Source: Roseateles puraquae (GTDB taxonomy: Bacteria; Pseudomonadota; Gammaproteobacteria; Burkholderiales; Burkholderiaceae_C). From it: a stretch of 64,000 nt of DNA. Position 1 is the stretch's first letter. Each line of letters starts with the position of its first letter. Below, piece by piece: positions 46,689 through 56,570 of this stretch. Below the pieces are notes generated by a model. The model did no database searches, was not told the DNA's origin, and saw nothing but the letters and a program-made list of their open reading frames with translations. A program made the position numbers and the translations under genes. The stretch lies in contig NZ_NISI01000012.1 of assembly GCF_002205845.1 (NCBI RefSeq), positions 91,766 through 155,765 of the forward strand. Reading direction: 5' to 3'.

Positions 46689-47789
46689 CTAGCGGCTCGT
46701 CAGGTAGCGCTTGCGGCGGAACAGCAGCCACAGACCCACGGCCAGCGCCAGGATCAGCGCGATGGACTCCCAGAAGCCGTTGGGGTTCTTGATCAGCGGC
46801 ATCCACTCGAAGTTCATGCCGAAGATGCCGGTGATCAGGTTCAGCGGCAGGAAGATGGCGGTCAGCACCGTCAGCGTGCGCATGATGCTGTTGGTGCGAT
46901 GGCCCAGGGCGCTGAAGTGCATCTGCACCGCCGACTCCGCCGACGACTCCAGCCGGCGCACATGCGTCAGCACCCGCTCCACATGCTCCAGCACGTCGCG
47001 TGAGCGCACCCGCAGCAGCTCGCGCTCGCGGTTGACTTGCGGGTCGTCGTCCACCGGCCATTCCTCCAGCGCGTCGATCCACTCCTGGATGGCGGCGCGC
47101 TGGTCTTCGCAGGTGTCTTCCAGCCGGTGCAGGGCATCGCGGCTTTCCAGCAGCAGCGGCCAGTCGTTGAACTCGCTGTTCTGATCCAGCAGCACGCGCT
47201 GCAGCGTGCCGAGCTGGCGGGTCAGCAGGCGGCGCAGTTCCAGGTAGCTGTCCACCATGTGGTTGACCATGCGCAGCATCAGGTCGGCCGGGCTGGCGGG
47301 CAGCCGCGCGCCCCCGCGGGCCGACTTCTCGCGGCCTTCGGTCAGGCGGTCGAGCTTGTGGGCGAAGAAGTCGCGCACCTGGCAGTCGGTCGGGTGCACC
47401 GTGATCAGCACCCGGTCGAAGACCGCAAAGCCCACCGGGCTGGTGTCGATGGCCCGCAGCGCCCGCTGGGCGGAGGCCAAGGTGCCATGCTCGTCGTCCA
47501 CGAACAGGTCTTCACTGCCGGGCGCGGCCGCCAGGCGGCGGAACACCAGCATGTCGTACCAGGACGTGTAGTCGAAGTGCGAGGGAAGCTGGTTGTTGAT
47601 CAGGTCGGACACATGCAGGTCGACGAGGTTGCCGCAACCCCAGCGCGCGAGCGCGTTCTGCAGCACCGGCTCGCCCACCTCGAACACCCGCCGGCCGTAG
47701 CCCAGCCACAGGAAGCCGCGCTCCGGCAACTGCTCGGGCAGGGCCGGCAGCTCGCGGAAGCTGTCGGGTTCGATGTGGAAGACCCGCAC
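46689..47789 (-). CDS. CorA-family divalent cation transporter
   Basis: A 366-residue CorA-like protein with a long cytoplasmic alpha/beta funnel domain and two C-terminal helices (AIFLPLNLITGIFGMNFEWMP with the GMN signature, and LILALAVGLWLLFRRKR). It transports Mg2+, Zn2+ or Co2+. It starts at a GTG three bases after hemB, so the two are in one transcript. The first 30 residues (VFHIEPDSFRELPALPEQL) resemble neither CorA nor ZntB closely, so the ion is not fixed. Confidence 0.9.
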   Translation of the reverse strand: MRVFHIEPDSFRELPALPEQLPERGFLWLGYGRRVFEVGEPVLQNALARWGCGNLVDLHVSDLINNQLPSHFDYTSWYDMLVFRRLAAAPGSEDLFVDDEHGTLASAQRALRAIDTSPVGFAVFDRVLITVHPTDCQVRDFFAHKLDRLTEGREKSARGGARLPASPADLMLRMVNHMVDSYLELRRLLTRQLGTLQRVLLDQNSEFNDWPLLLESRDALHRLEDTCEDQRAAIQEWIDALEEWPVDDDPQVNRERELLRVRSRDVLEHVERVLTHVRRLESSAESAVQMHFSALGHRTNSIMRTLTVLTAIFLPLNLITGIFGMNFEWMPLIKNPNGFWESIALILALAVGLWLLFRRKRYLTSR

Positions 47790-47792
47790 GGG

Positions 47793-48866
<1,074 letters not shown>

Positions 48867-48870
48867 TCAA

Positions 48871-48892
48871 GGCGTCACATCTTCGTGACGCC
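48871..48892. other. perfect hairpin upstream of hemB and the RNA candidate
   Basis: GGCGTCAC (48871-48878) and GTGACGCC (48885-48892) pair around a six-base loop, ATCTTC. The right arm overlaps the -35 hexamer of the candidate RNA promoter, and the element lies in the 5' leader on the hemB side. A dimeric regulator binding here could act on both transcripts. Confidence 0.55.
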
Positions 48893-48913
48893 ACCGCTCA
48901 AGCGCGCTAAACT
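48885..48913 (+). promoter_or_regulatory. promoter of the candidate small RNA
   Basis: GTGACG (48885-48890) as -35 and TAAACT (48908-48913) as -10 have a 17-base spacer, with four of six consensus bases in each. The start site would be near 48920. Confidence 0.6.
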
Positions 48914-48919
48914 TGTCGC

Positions 48920-49031
48920 CGGATGATAGCCGCAAGGTGGTCGTCCCCTGCTTTTCCTCCCTGAGCAGGAGCCTTAACGTGATGACAGCGATAAGGCTTT
49001 GCCGCCCCGGTTTTTACCGGGGCTTTTTTTT
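48920..49031 (+). ncRNA. candidate small RNA with three hairpins
   Basis: There is no reading frame here but there is a promoter and an excellent terminator. After a short 5' stretch, CCTGCT/AGCAGG (48947-48952 with 48964-48969) exposes an 11-base loop TTTCCTCCCTG, which is complementary to Shine-Dalgarno sequences. A second stem, GCCTTA/TAAGGC (48971-48976 with 48992-48997), has a loop of 15 bases. The terminator stem follows. The layout fits a trans-acting RNA of about 112 bases, or a leader of hemJ that is terminated early. No family name is offered. Confidence 0.62.
49004..49031 (+). terminator. Rho-independent terminator of the candidate small RNA
   Basis: GCCCCGG (49004-49010) pairs with CCGGGGC (49017-49023) around TTTTTA, followed by eight Ts (49024-49031). 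It is among the strongest terminators in the window, and no protein gene ends before it. Confidence 0.92.
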
Positions 49032-49040
49032 GCCTCTGTG

Positions 49041-49063
49041 ACAGCCGCGCTCACCGCGGCTGT
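49041..49063. other. perfect hairpin between the RNA candidate and hemJ
   Basis: ACAGCCGCG (49041-49049) pairs with CGCGGCTGT (49055-49063) around a five-base loop. No T-tract follows. It may be a second termination point or a regulatory structure; the rest of 49064-49132 has only the CATAAT before hemJ. Confidence 0.5.
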
Positions 49064-49132
49064 GCGGCCAAATCAGAAACCGCCTACGCCGCCTGACGGC
49101 TCGCCCACAGGTGGCCTGCCCATAATGGGCCC

Positions 49133-49561
49133 ATGCTCTGGGTCAAAGCCTTTCATATCGTCTTCGTCGCGGCGTGGTTCGCGGGCCTGTTCTACCTGCC
49201 GCGCATCTTCGTGAACCTGGCGATGGTGCCGGTCGACAGCCATGCCGAGCGCGAACGCCTGCTGCTGATGGCACACAAGCTGCATCGCTTCACCAGCATC
49301 CTGATGGGCGTGGCCCTGCTGTTGGGCTTCTGGGTCTGGCTGGGCTTCGGCGCCACCCGCTTCAGCGGCAGCTATTGGCTGCATGCCAAGCTGCTGCTGG
49401 TGGTTTTCGTGGTCGGCTATCACCACATGAACCGCCGGCTGTTGCGCAGCTTCGAGGAACTGGCCAACCGCCGCAGTCACCGCTGGTTCCGGGTCTACAA
49501 CGAGACCTCTGTCCTGCTGTTCACCGCCATCGTCGTGCTGGTGACGGTCAAGCCGTTCTGA
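49133..49561 (+). CDS. hemJ: protoporphyrinogen IX oxidase, HemJ family
   Basis: A 142-residue membrane protein with four hydrophobic helices. The HemJ motifs are present: LWVKAFHIVFVAAWFAGLFYLPRIFV (His and Arg), HKLHRFTSILMGVA, and YWLHAKLLLVVFVVGYHH with the conserved Lys. It oxidises protoporphyrinogen IX using a bound haem, late in haem synthesis; hemB lies upstream in the opposite direction. The CATAAT at 49121-49126 is six bases before the ATG, and no ribosome site is visible. Confidence 0.9.
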   Translation: MLWVKAFHIVFVAAWFAGLFYLPRIFVNLAMVPVDSHAERERLLLMAHKLHRFTSILMGVALLLGFWVWLGFGATRFSGSYWLHAKLLLVVFVVGYHHMNRRLLRSFEELANRRSHRWFRVYNETSVLLFTAIVVLVTVKPF

Positions 49562-49575
49562 GCCGGAGGATTGCG

Positions 49576-50676
49576 GTGCCCCGCCGCCAAAGCTCCGCGA
49601 CCTGGCTGCTGCTGGCCCACATCGGCCTGATTCTGTACGCCAGCCTCTACCCCTTCTGGCCGCTGCGCGCGCCGCCGGGGCTGGGCGTGCCGTGGCTGTT
49701 CAGTCTGCCCTGGCCAACCCGGTTCTACGCGTTTGACGTGCAGGCCAACCTGATCGGCTACGTGCCGCTGGGCCTGCTCGGGTTCGCCGCGGCCATCCGC
49801 TCCGGCTGGGGGCTGCGCGCCGCGCTCGCCGCCGCGCTGCTGCCGGGGCCGCTGCTGTCCTTTCTGATGGAGACGCTGCAGTTCTACGTCCCGGGGCGGG
49901 TACCGTCGCTGTCCGACTGGGCGCTCAATTCAGCCGGCAGCACGCTGGGCGCGGTGCTCGGCCTGCTGTTCAACGCGCTCGGCTGGGTGCGGCGCTGGCA
50001 GGACATGCGCGAGCACTGGTTCGGCGCCAGCAGTGCGCCGGCCCTGGCCTTGCTGGCGCTGTGGCCCTTGGCGCTGCTCTACCCCACACCGCTGCCTTTC
50101 GGCCTGGGCCAGTGGCTGCCCTGGTGGCGCGAGTCACTCGTTGACGCACTGGCCGGCACGCCCTGGGCGCTGAACTGGGGCGACGGCGTCATCATCGAGC
50201 GCGAGCTGCCGCCGGGCCTGGAGGCGCTGGCCATCGGCCTGGGACTGTTGGCGCCGGTGCTGCTGATGATCACCGTGGCCCGGCCCGGGCTGCGCCGCCT
50301 GGCGCTCGCTGCCGGGGCGGTTGTGCTCGGCCTGCTCGGCACGACCACCGCCACCGCTATGGCCTTCGGCCCCGACCATGCCTGGGCCTGGCTCAGCGAC
50401 GCCACGCGCCCGGGCGTCGGCCTCGGCGTGGGCCTGGCGTTGCTGGCCTGCCTGCTGCCCTCGCGTGTGGCCGCTGCCTTCGGTCTGTTCGCGCTGTGCG
50501 CTTTGGTGGGCCTGATCAGCATCGCGCCGGGCGACCCGTACCTGACGCTGAACCTGCAGGCGTGGGAGCATGGCCGCTTCGTCAACCTGTACGGCCTGAC
50601 ACGCTGGCTGGCCTGGACGTGGCCTTTCGTTGCACTCGTCTGGCTCGCCGCCCGCCTCGTGCAGAAACCCCAGTGA
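49576..50676 (+). CDS. VanZ-like family membrane protein
   Basis: A 366-residue integral membrane protein with about nine hydrophobic segments. The N-terminal half matches VanZ-like proteins (IGLILYASLYPFWPL, FDVQANLIGYVPLGLLGFAAAI, FLMETLQFYVPGRVPSLSDWALNSAGSTLGAVLG). The C-terminal half is a further set of helices unlike VanZ. VanZ is linked to teicoplanin resistance in enterococci, but the function of proteobacterial relatives is unknown. GGAGGA (49565-49570) five bases before the GTG supports this start. It is 14 bases after hemJ. Confidence 0.85.
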   Translation: MPRRQSSATWLLLAHIGLILYASLYPFWPLRAPPGLGVPWLFSLPWPTRFYAFDVQANLIGYVPLGLLGFAAAIRSGWGLRAALAAALLPGPLLSFLMETLQFYVPGRVPSLSDWALNSAGSTLGAVLGLLFNALGWVRRWQDMREHWFGASSAPALALLALWPLALLYPTPLPFGLGQWLPWWRESLVDALAGTPWALNWGDGVIIERELPPGLEALAIGLGLLAPVLLMITVARPGLRRLALAAGAVVLGLLGTTTATAMAFGPDHAWAWLSDATRPGVGLGVGLALLACLLPSRVAAAFGLFALCALVGLISIAPGDPYLTLNLQAWEHGRFVNLYGLTRWLAWTWPFVALVWLAARLVQKPQ

Positions 50677-50690
50677 GAGAATCCACCGCG

Positions 50691-51017
50691 ATGAGTTACT
50701 ACCAGCGCCACGTCTTCTTCTGCCTCAACCAGCGCACCAACGGCGAGGCCAGTTGCGGCGACCACGACCCGCAGGGCGCCTTTGACCACTGCAAGTCCCG
50801 CGTCAAGCAGCTCGGCCTGGCGGGCAAGGGCGGCGTGCGGGTCAACAAGGCCGGCTGCCTGGACCGCTGCGCCGGCGGGCCCGTCGCGGTCGTCTACCCT
50901 GAAGCCGTCTGGTACTCGTGGGTTGACCAGAGCGACATCGACGAGATCGTCGAGCGCCACCTGCGTGACGGTGAAGTGGTCGAGCGCCTGGTGCTGCCCG
51001 AGTCCGTCGGCCGATGA
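50691..51017 (+). CDS. thioredoxin-like 2Fe-2S ferredoxin
   Basis: A 108-residue protein with the four cysteines of the NuoE-like, thioredoxin-fold ferredoxin: FFCLNQRTNGEASCGDH and KAGCLDRCAGGPVAVVYPE. It is a soluble electron carrier. The C-terminal ILVPE helix is present as DGEVVERLVLPE. The ATG is preferred over an upstream GTG at 50673. The final TGA overlaps the hydrolase ATG by four bases. Confidence 0.9.
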   Translation: MSYYQRHVFFCLNQRTNGEASCGDHDPQGAFDHCKSRVKQLGLAGKGGVRVNKAGCLDRCAGGPVAVVYPEAVWYSWVDQSDIDEIVERHLRDGEVVERLVLPESVGR

Positions 51018-51637
51018 ACGCGCAGACCGAGAAGCGCCTCGTGCCCGGCCCGGCCGGCATGATCGAGGTGGCCATCGACCTCCCGCCCGGCGTTGCCGAG
51101 CCCCAGGGCACCGCATTGATCTGCCACCCCAACCCCACCCAGGGCGGCACGATGGACAACAAGGTCGTGCAGACCCTGGCGCGTGCCTTCCTGCAGCTCG
51201 GCTGGCGGGCCGTGCGCTTCAACTTCCGCGGCATCGGCCAAAGCCAGGGCGGCTGGGACGAGGGCCGTGGTGAGGTCGATGATGCACTCGCGGTCCTGCA
51301 GGCCGAGCACGCTGGTGCCGCCCCGCTCATCCTGGCGGGCTTCTCTTTCGGCGGCTATGTGGCGTCGCGCGCCGCGCAGCGGCTGGCGGTGCCGCCGCAG
51401 CGTCTCGTCCTGGTCGGCCCGGCCACCAGCCGCTTCGACACCGCGCCGGTGCCGGCCGACACGGTGGTCATCCACGGCGAGGTCGACGACGTGGTGCCGT
51501 TGTCTTCCGTGCTCGACTGGGCACGCCCCCAGAACCTGCCCGTGACCGTGGTCCCGGGCGTGGGCCATTTCTTTCATGGGCAGCTGCCGCTGCTCAAGTC
51601 TCTTGTGGTGCGCGCTTTCGACCCCACCAAGGTCTGA
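51014..51637 (+). CDS. alpha/beta-hydrolase (COG2945 type)
   Basis: A 207-residue serine hydrolase. The oxyanion and cap region GTALICHPNPTQGGTMDNKVV is followed by RFNFRGIGQSQGGWDEG, the nucleophile elbow GFSFGGYVASRAA, and DVVPLSSVLDWA with the acid, ending in VPGVGHFFHGQLPLLK, in which GVGHFFHG carries the catalytic His. The substrate is unknown. It overlaps the ferredoxin stop by ATGA. Confidence 0.88.
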   Translation: MNAQTEKRLVPGPAGMIEVAIDLPPGVAEPQGTALICHPNPTQGGTMDNKVVQTLARAFLQLGWRAVRFNFRGIGQSQGGWDEGRGEVDDALAVLQAEHAGAAPLILAGFSFGGYVASRAAQRLAVPPQRLVLVGPATSRFDTAPVPADTVVIHGEVDDVVPLSSVLDWARPQNLPVTVVPGVGHFFHGQLPLLKSLVVRAFDPTKV

Positions 51638-51661
51638 CGCCCAGCGCCTGAATCCGATCCG

Positions 51662-52807
51662 ATGAAACGACTGCTTGCTTCCTTCCTCTCCGCCCTGGCC
51701 CTGACTGCACAGGCCCAGGCCCCCGTACCGCCCGAGATCGCCGCGCGCAACTACGTGCTGATCGACCTGACCGCGCACAAGACCCTCGCCGAACGCGAGG
51801 CCGACGTGCCGCAAGACCCGGCTTCCCTCACCAAGCTGATGACGGCCTACGTCGTCTTCGGTGCGCTGCGCGACAAGAAGCTGACGCTGGAGCAGACCCT
51901 GCCGGTGTCCAAGCGCGCCTGGGACGAGCGCAAGGGTGACCCGTCGCTGATGTTCATCGACACCACGATGACGCCCAAGGTCGACGAGCTGCTGCGCGGC
52001 CTCATCATCCAGAGCGGCAACGACGCCGCCGTGGCCCTGGCCGAAGGCGTGGGCGGCACGGTCGAGAACTTCGTGCAGCTGATGAACCGCCAGGCGCAGG
52101 CCTGGGGCCTGAAGAACACCGAGTTCAAGAACGTGACCGGCATGACCGAGCCGGGCCACAAGGCCAGCGCCCGAGACATCGCCGTCATTGCCTCGCACAT
52201 CATCACGGACTTCCCCGAGTACTACGCCTACTACTCGCAGCGCGACTACACCTTCAACAAGATCCGCCAGGACAACCGCAACCTGCTGCTGCGCCGCGAT
52301 CCCACGGTCGACGGCATGAAGACCGGCTACACCGACGCCGCCGGCTACTGCCTGGTGTCCAGCGCCAACCGCGAGTTCCCCAACGGCAAGCGCCGCCTGC
52401 TGTCGGTCGTCATGGGCACGGCCTCGAAGGAGGCCCGCGCCAGCGAGAGCCAGAAGCTGCTGAACTGGGGCTACACCGCCTTCGATGCGGTGCGCGTGTT
52501 CGAGGCGGGCAAGGCCATCGCCACCGTGCCGGTCTGGAAGGGCGAGGCCAAGGAAGTGAAGCTGGGCGCCGCCGACGCGGTCTTCGTGGCCGTGCCGCAT
52601 GGCGATGCCGCCAAGCTGCAGACCCAGGTCGAGCGCACCGACCCGCTGGTGGCGCCGCTGAACAAGGGCCAGCGCGTGGGCACGCTGCGCGTGACCACCA
52701 CCGCCGGCACGCCGGTCGCCGAGGTGCCGCTGATCGTGCAGGAAGCCGTGCCCATGGCTGGCATCTTCGGCCGCGCCTTCGACGCCATCCGTCTGTGGAT
52801 CAAGTGA
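51662..52807 (+). CDS. dacC: D-alanyl-D-alanine carboxypeptidase (PBP5/6 type)
   Basis: A 381-residue penicillin-binding protein of family S11. The signal peptide (MKRLLASFLSALALTAQAQ) precedes the serine motif PASLTKLMTAYVVF, SGNDAAVALAEGVGG (SxN), and DGMKTGYTDAAGYCLV (KTG). A C-terminal amphipathic helix (FGRAFDAIRLWIK) anchors it to the outer face of the inner membrane. It trims the terminal D-Ala of peptidoglycan stem peptides. The following DUF493 and lipB order is conserved. Confidence 0.94.
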   Translation: MKRLLASFLSALALTAQAQAPVPPEIAARNYVLIDLTAHKTLAEREADVPQDPASLTKLMTAYVVFGALRDKKLTLEQTLPVSKRAWDERKGDPSLMFIDTTMTPKVDELLRGLIIQSGNDAAVALAEGVGGTVENFVQLMNRQAQAWGLKNTEFKNVTGMTEPGHKASARDIAVIASHIITDFPEYYAYYSQRDYTFNKIRQDNRNLLLRRDPTVDGMKTGYTDAAGYCLVSSANREFPNGKRRLLSVVMGTASKEARASESQKLLNWGYTAFDAVRVFEAGKAIATVPVWKGEAKEVKLGAADAVFVAVPHGDAAKLQTQVERTDPLVAPLNKGQRVGTLRVTTTAGTPVAEVPLIVQEAVPMAGIFGRAFDAIRLWIK

Positions 52808-52821
52808 GCCAGGAGACCGTG

Positions 52822-53118
52822 ATGAACATGCCGCCCGACATCCCGCCTGACATCCCGCCGGAGCAGTCGCTGATCGAGTACCCCTCGCAGTTCCCCATCA
52901 AGGTGATGGGCGCGCATGTGGAGGGCTTCGTGGAGGCCATCACTTCCGTGGTGCTCCAGTTCGACCCCGGCTTCGATGCCGCCACCATCGAGCACCGCCC
53001 GAGCAAGGGCGGCAACTACCTTGGCCTGACGGTCACCGTCACGGCCACCAGCCGCGAGCAGCTTGACGAGCTCTATCGCACGCTGACCACGCACCCGATG
53101 GTCAAGGTCGTGCTCTGA
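52822..53118 (+). CDS. DUF493/YbeD-family protein
   Basis: A 98-residue protein of the YbeD family: QFPIKVMGAHVEGFVEAITSVVLQFDPGF, then GGNYLGLTVTVTATSREQLDELYRTL. Its gene sits between a carboxypeptidase and lipB in many proteobacteria and is loosely tied to lipoate metabolism. AGGAG six bases before the ATG at 52822 decides this start over the GTG at 52804. The first residues are a repeated PPDIPP. Function unknown. Confidence 0.88.
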   Translation: MNMPPDIPPDIPPEQSLIEYPSQFPIKVMGAHVEGFVEAITSVVLQFDPGFDAATIEHRPSKGGNYLGLTVTVTATSREQLDELYRTLTTHPMVKVVL

Positions 53119-53142
53119 CGGTGCGGCGCCCGGCGGGGCAGG

Positions 53143-53775
53143 TCAACTCGCCTGATCCCGCTCGCGCAGGGCCTTGACCTTGGCCTGCGCGGCGACATCG
53201 CCATTGCGGGCGGCAACGTCATACCAGTAGCGCGACAACCGTTCGTCGCTCTGGACGCCCAGCCCGTTCTCGAACATCGACGCGACGATGTACTGCGCCC
53301 CCACGTCACCCGCCTTGGCCGCCTCCAGGTACCAGCGGTGCGCCTGGGCCATGTCCTGCTTGCGGCCGCGGCCGAGGTAGTAGCAGGTGGCGGTGGCCAG
53401 GGCGCCATCGGCGTTGCCATGCTCGGCGGCCCGCTCGAACCAGCCGCACGCGGCCTTGGGTTCAGGCTTGCCGCGGCGGCCCTGCTCGATCATCTCGCCC
53501 AGCGCGTTCTCGGCCAGCGCCAGCTGCTGACCCGCGGCGCGCTGCAGCAGGCGCCAGGCCTGGCTGTCGCTCGCGCCGGACAGCTCCTTGCGCAGATGCA
53601 TCATGGCCAGGTTGAACTGGCCCAGCGCGTTGCCCTGGCTGGCCGACGCGGTGAAGCCGCGGGCGGCGGCCTTCAGGTCGCCCTCGTCATAGGCGGTCAG
53701 GGCCTCGGCCAGCGGGTTGGCGTGGGCCAGCGTGGCGGCCAGCAGCAGGGCGGAAAGCAAGGGCGTTTTCATCAT
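53143..53775 (-). CDS. periplasmic Sel1-repeat protein
   Basis: A 210-residue protein with a signal peptide ([19 protein letters not shown]) and about four Sel1/TPR-like units ([60 protein letters not shown] and [12 protein letters not shown]). Such proteins bind partners in the periplasm; no partner is suggested by the context. It lies between the convergent DUF493 gene and the divergent lipB. Confidence 0.88.
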   Translation of the reverse strand: MMKTPLLSALLLAATLAHANPLAEALTAYDEGDLKAAARGFTASASQGNALGQFNLAMMHLRKELSGASDSQAWRLLQRAAGQQLALAENALGEMIEQGRRGKPEPKAACGWFERAAEHGNADGALATATCYYLGRGRKQDMAQAHRWYLEAAKAGDVGAQYIVASMFENGLGVQSDERLSRYWYDVAARNGDVAAQAKVKALRERDQAS

Positions 53776-53829
53776 GTGCAGTCGTCCTGGGCCGGCGAGG
53801 CCTTACGGGGGGTGCCTATGATGCCGCGC

Positions 53830-54498
53830 ATGATCGTCAAGACCCTGGGGCGGGTGGAATACCTGCCCACGCTGGAGGCCATGCGGGCCTTCACCGCCGC
53901 ACGTGAGCCGGGCACGCCCGATGAGCTGTGGCTGTGCGAGCACCCGCCCACCTTCACCCAAGGCCTGGCCGGCAAGCCGGAGCACCTGCTGCTGCCCGGC
54001 GACATCCCGGTCGTGCCCACCGAGCGCGGCGGCCAGGTGACCTACCACGGCCCCGGTCAGGTGACGGCCTATCCGCTGGTGGACCTGCGGCGCCTGGGCA
54101 TCTTCGTCAAGGAATACGTCTTCCGCCTGGAGACCGCGCTCATCCAGACGCTGGGCAGCTATGGCGTCACCGGCCTGCGCGTGGCCGGCGCGCCGGGCAT
54201 CTATGTGCGCCCGGCCGACCCCGGCAGCCATGCGGCGCTGGCCGGGCCCGCCGATCCGGAGGACCCGTTCCGCGGCCTGGCCAAGGTGGCGGCGCTCGGC
54301 ATCAAGGTGAGCCGGCACTGCACGTATCACGGCCTCGCGCTGAATGTCGCGATGGACCTGGAACCCTTTCGCCGCATCAACCCCTGCGGTTACGAAGGGC
54401 TTGAAACGACATCCCTCGATAAACTCGGGGTTTCCACCGACTGGCCGACCGCGGCCGGGCGGCTCGCCGAGCGGCTCTCGGCACAGCTGACGCCATGA
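53830..54498 (+). CDS. lipB: octanoyl-[ACP]:protein N-octanoyltransferase
   Basis: A 222-residue transferase that moves octanoate from ACP to lipoyl domains. The motifs are [38 protein letters not shown], and [22 protein letters not shown] with the conserved Lys; the acyl-enzyme Cys is in [14 protein letters not shown]. The ATG at 53830 follows TATGAT (53817-53822) by seven bases; tandem ATGs at 53818 and 53821 are the alternatives if that hexamer is coding. The last codons overlap lipA by ATGA. Confidence 0.93.
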   Translation: MIVKTLGRVEYLPTLEAMRAFTAAREPGTPDELWLCEHPPTFTQGLAGKPEHLLLPGDIPVVPTERGGQVTYHGPGQVTAYPLVDLRRLGIFVKEYVFRLETALIQTLGSYGVTGLRVAGAPGIYVRPADPGSHAALAGPADPEDPFRGLAKVAALGIKVSRHCTYHGLALNVAMDLEPFRRINPCGYEGLETTSLDKLGVSTDWPTAAGRLAERLSAQLTP

Positions 54499-55463
54499 CC
54501 ATGTCCGACACCACCTACGACCCCACGATCAAGCAGAAGGCCGAGGCCAAGACCTCGCGCATCCCGATCAAGATCGTGCCCGCCGAGGTGCTCAAGAAGC
54601 CGGAGTGGATCCGCGTCAAGGCCGGCTCGCCCAGCACGCGCTTCTACGAGATCAAGCAGATCCTGCGCGAGCACAAGCTCCACACCGTCTGTGAAGAAGC
54701 CAGCTGCCCCAACATCGGCGAATGCTTCGGCAAGGGCACGGCCACCTTCATGATCATGGGCGACAAGTGCACCCGCCGCTGCCCGTTCTGTGACGTCGGC
54801 CACGGCCGGCCCGACCCGCTGGACGTCAACGAGCCGCTGAACCTGGCCAAGGCGATCGCGGCACTCAAGCTCAAGTACGTCGTCATCACCAGCGTGGACC
54901 GCGATGACCTGAAGGACGGTGGCGCCGGCCACTTCGCCGAGTGCATCACCAAGGTCCGCGAGCTCAGCCCCACGACGCAGATCGAGGTGCTGGTGCCCGA
55001 CTTCCGCGGCCGCGCCGACCGGGCGCTGAACATCCTGAAGGCCGCCCCGCCTGACGTGATGAACCACAACCTCGAAACCGCGCCCCGCCTGTACAAGGAA
55101 GCGCGCCCGGGTTCGGACTACGAATTCAGCCTGAACCTGCTCAAGCGCTTCAAGGAAGAAGTGCCTGGCGTGCCCACCAAGAGCGGCATCATGGTCGGCC
55201 TGGGCGAGACGGACGACGAGATCCGCCAGGTGATGCGCGACATGCGCGCGCACAACATCGACATGATCACCATCGGGCAGTACCTCGCGCCCTCGGGCCA
55301 CCACCTGCCGGTGCGCCGCTACGTGACGCCCGACGCCTTCAAGCAGTTCGAGAAGGAAGCCTACGAGCTGGGCTTCACGCACGCGGCCGTGGGCGCCATG
55401 GTGCGCTCCAGCTACCACGCCGACCAGCAGGCCCACGCGGCGCTGAACCCGACGGCAGCCTGA
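54495..55463 (+). CDS. lipA: lipoyl synthase
   Basis: A 322-residue radical-SAM enzyme that inserts sulfur into the octanoyl group made by LipB. The auxiliary cluster cysteines are in [12 protein letters not shown] and the radical-SAM cluster in [13 protein letters not shown]. The family ending [10 protein letters not shown] is present. It overlaps lipB by ATGA. The 4Fe-4S requirements mean oxygen sensitivity. Confidence 0.96.
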   Translation: MTMSDTTYDPTIKQKAEAKTSRIPIKIVPAEVLKKPEWIRVKAGSPSTRFYEIKQILREHKLHTVCEEASCPNIGECFGKGTATFMIMGDKCTRRCPFCDVGHGRPDPLDVNEPLNLAKAIAALKLKYVVITSVDRDDLKDGGAGHFAECITKVRELSPTTQIEVLVPDFRGRADRALNILKAAPPDVMNHNLETAPRLYKEARPGSDYEFSLNLLKRFKEEVPGVPTKSGIMVGLGETDDEIRQVMRDMRAHNIDMITIGQYLAPSGHHLPVRRYVTPDAFKQFEKEAYELGFTHAAVGAMVRSSYHADQQAHAALNPTAA

Positions 55464-55475
55464 ACCCAGCCCCCG

Positions 55476-56471
55476 TCAGGGCAGCAGCGCGGCCGGTCTT
55501 GGCGGGCGTGGCTGGGGCGCCATCGGGGGCACCTGCGGTGCCTCGTTCAGGCGCAGGAACTTGAAGCCCGCCAAGCTCGCCTTGCCCTGGCCGGCCTGGC
55601 GTGCATCGCGCTCCGCCAGGCGGGTAATGAATGCCTGCAGCGTCTCCTCCCGCACCTGGGGTTCGGCCGAGTGCAGCAGTCGGCGCGAGCCGTCCGGTCC
55701 AGTGACGATCAGCCCTACATGCGAGGCCCAGTAGTTACCGTCGCGCCCTGAGATCACGTTGACGAAGTCACCGTCCTGCAGTTGTGCCTCGATGGCCGCC
55801 ACATCCTGCTTGGCGATGAAGACATCGTCGAAGACCTGCACCGGCAACTCGCGCGCCACCTTGAACTGCTTCTTCAGGAAGGCCTGTCGGTCGATGCGTT
55901 GCCGGTAGCTTTGCGTCGGCGCCCCCAGGCTGGCGGTCACGTCCTGCACCAGCCAGGCGTTGGCCAGGTTCCAGTCGGCCTCGGTGTAGTGGTTGCGCGT
56001 GGCCACGCCGATGACACCGTCGCGGTAGCGAATGCGTTGCAGCATCCAGAAGAACTCCGGCCACGAGGCGCTCAGCGCCATCGCATAAGTGTGTTCGACG
56101 AACACCACGCAGTCGCTCTTGCTCAGGTCGAACAGCGGCTGGCTGTCGTAGACCTCGTACGGAAACTCGCCCAGAAGGTAGAGCTCGTAGGGCTGGCCGA
56201 TGTTCTTGCGCGCCAAGGCCGCGATGCGCTGGCGCAGCTGCGGTTGGTCGAGCTGCTGCCAGGCCAGGAATCGGTCCACCTCGGCCGGTGTCATGCGGAA
56301 CGTGGGCTTGTTCAGCAGGGGCGTCAGCTCCGCCTCGTTCAGCCCCACGCGGGCTGCTGCCTGCAACTGCGCGGCGGTGGGGGTGACGCGCGGCGCCTCA
56401 GGTGGCGTTGGCGTGTGGGCGCAGCCGGCGAGCAGCAGCGCCATCGTCAAAGATGCCAGGGTCTTGTGCAT
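55476..56471 (-). CDS. DUF1460-type amidase-like lipoprotein
   Basis: A 331-residue outer-membrane lipoprotein: the signal ends in LLLAGC (Cys17). The mature part matches DUF1460, an NlpC/P60-like fold, with the proposed catalytic Cys in SKSDCVVFVEHTYA and His in WASHVGLIVTGPDG. Family structures suggest cell-wall peptide or N-acetylmuramoyl-alanine cleavage. A cap of about 20 residues, Pro-rich, ends the protein. It is convergent with lipA, and CACACT lies seven bases before the ATG. Confidence 0.86.
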   Translation of the reverse strand: MHKTLASLTMALLLAGCAHTPTPPEAPRVTPTAAQLQAAARVGLNEAELTPLLNKPTFRMTPAEVDRFLAWQQLDQPQLRQRIAALARKNIGQPYELYLLGEFPYEVYDSQPLFDLSKSDCVVFVEHTYAMALSASWPEFFWMLQRIRYRDGVIGVATRNHYTEADWNLANAWLVQDVTASLGAPTQSYRQRIDRQAFLKKQFKVARELPVQVFDDVFIAKQDVAAIEAQLQDGDFVNVISGRDGNYWASHVGLIVTGPDGSRRLLHSAEPQVREETLQAFITRLAERDARQAGQGKASLAGFKFLRLNEAPQVPPMAPQPRPPRPAALLP

Positions 56472-56570
56472 GGCCGCCAGTGTGCGGCGGGCGGGCGCCC
56501 AGCGCCCATGCCGGCATGTCGGCGGGCCATAACCTGGCGGTTTGACGTGGCGGCCCGGCGCGGCGCGACC

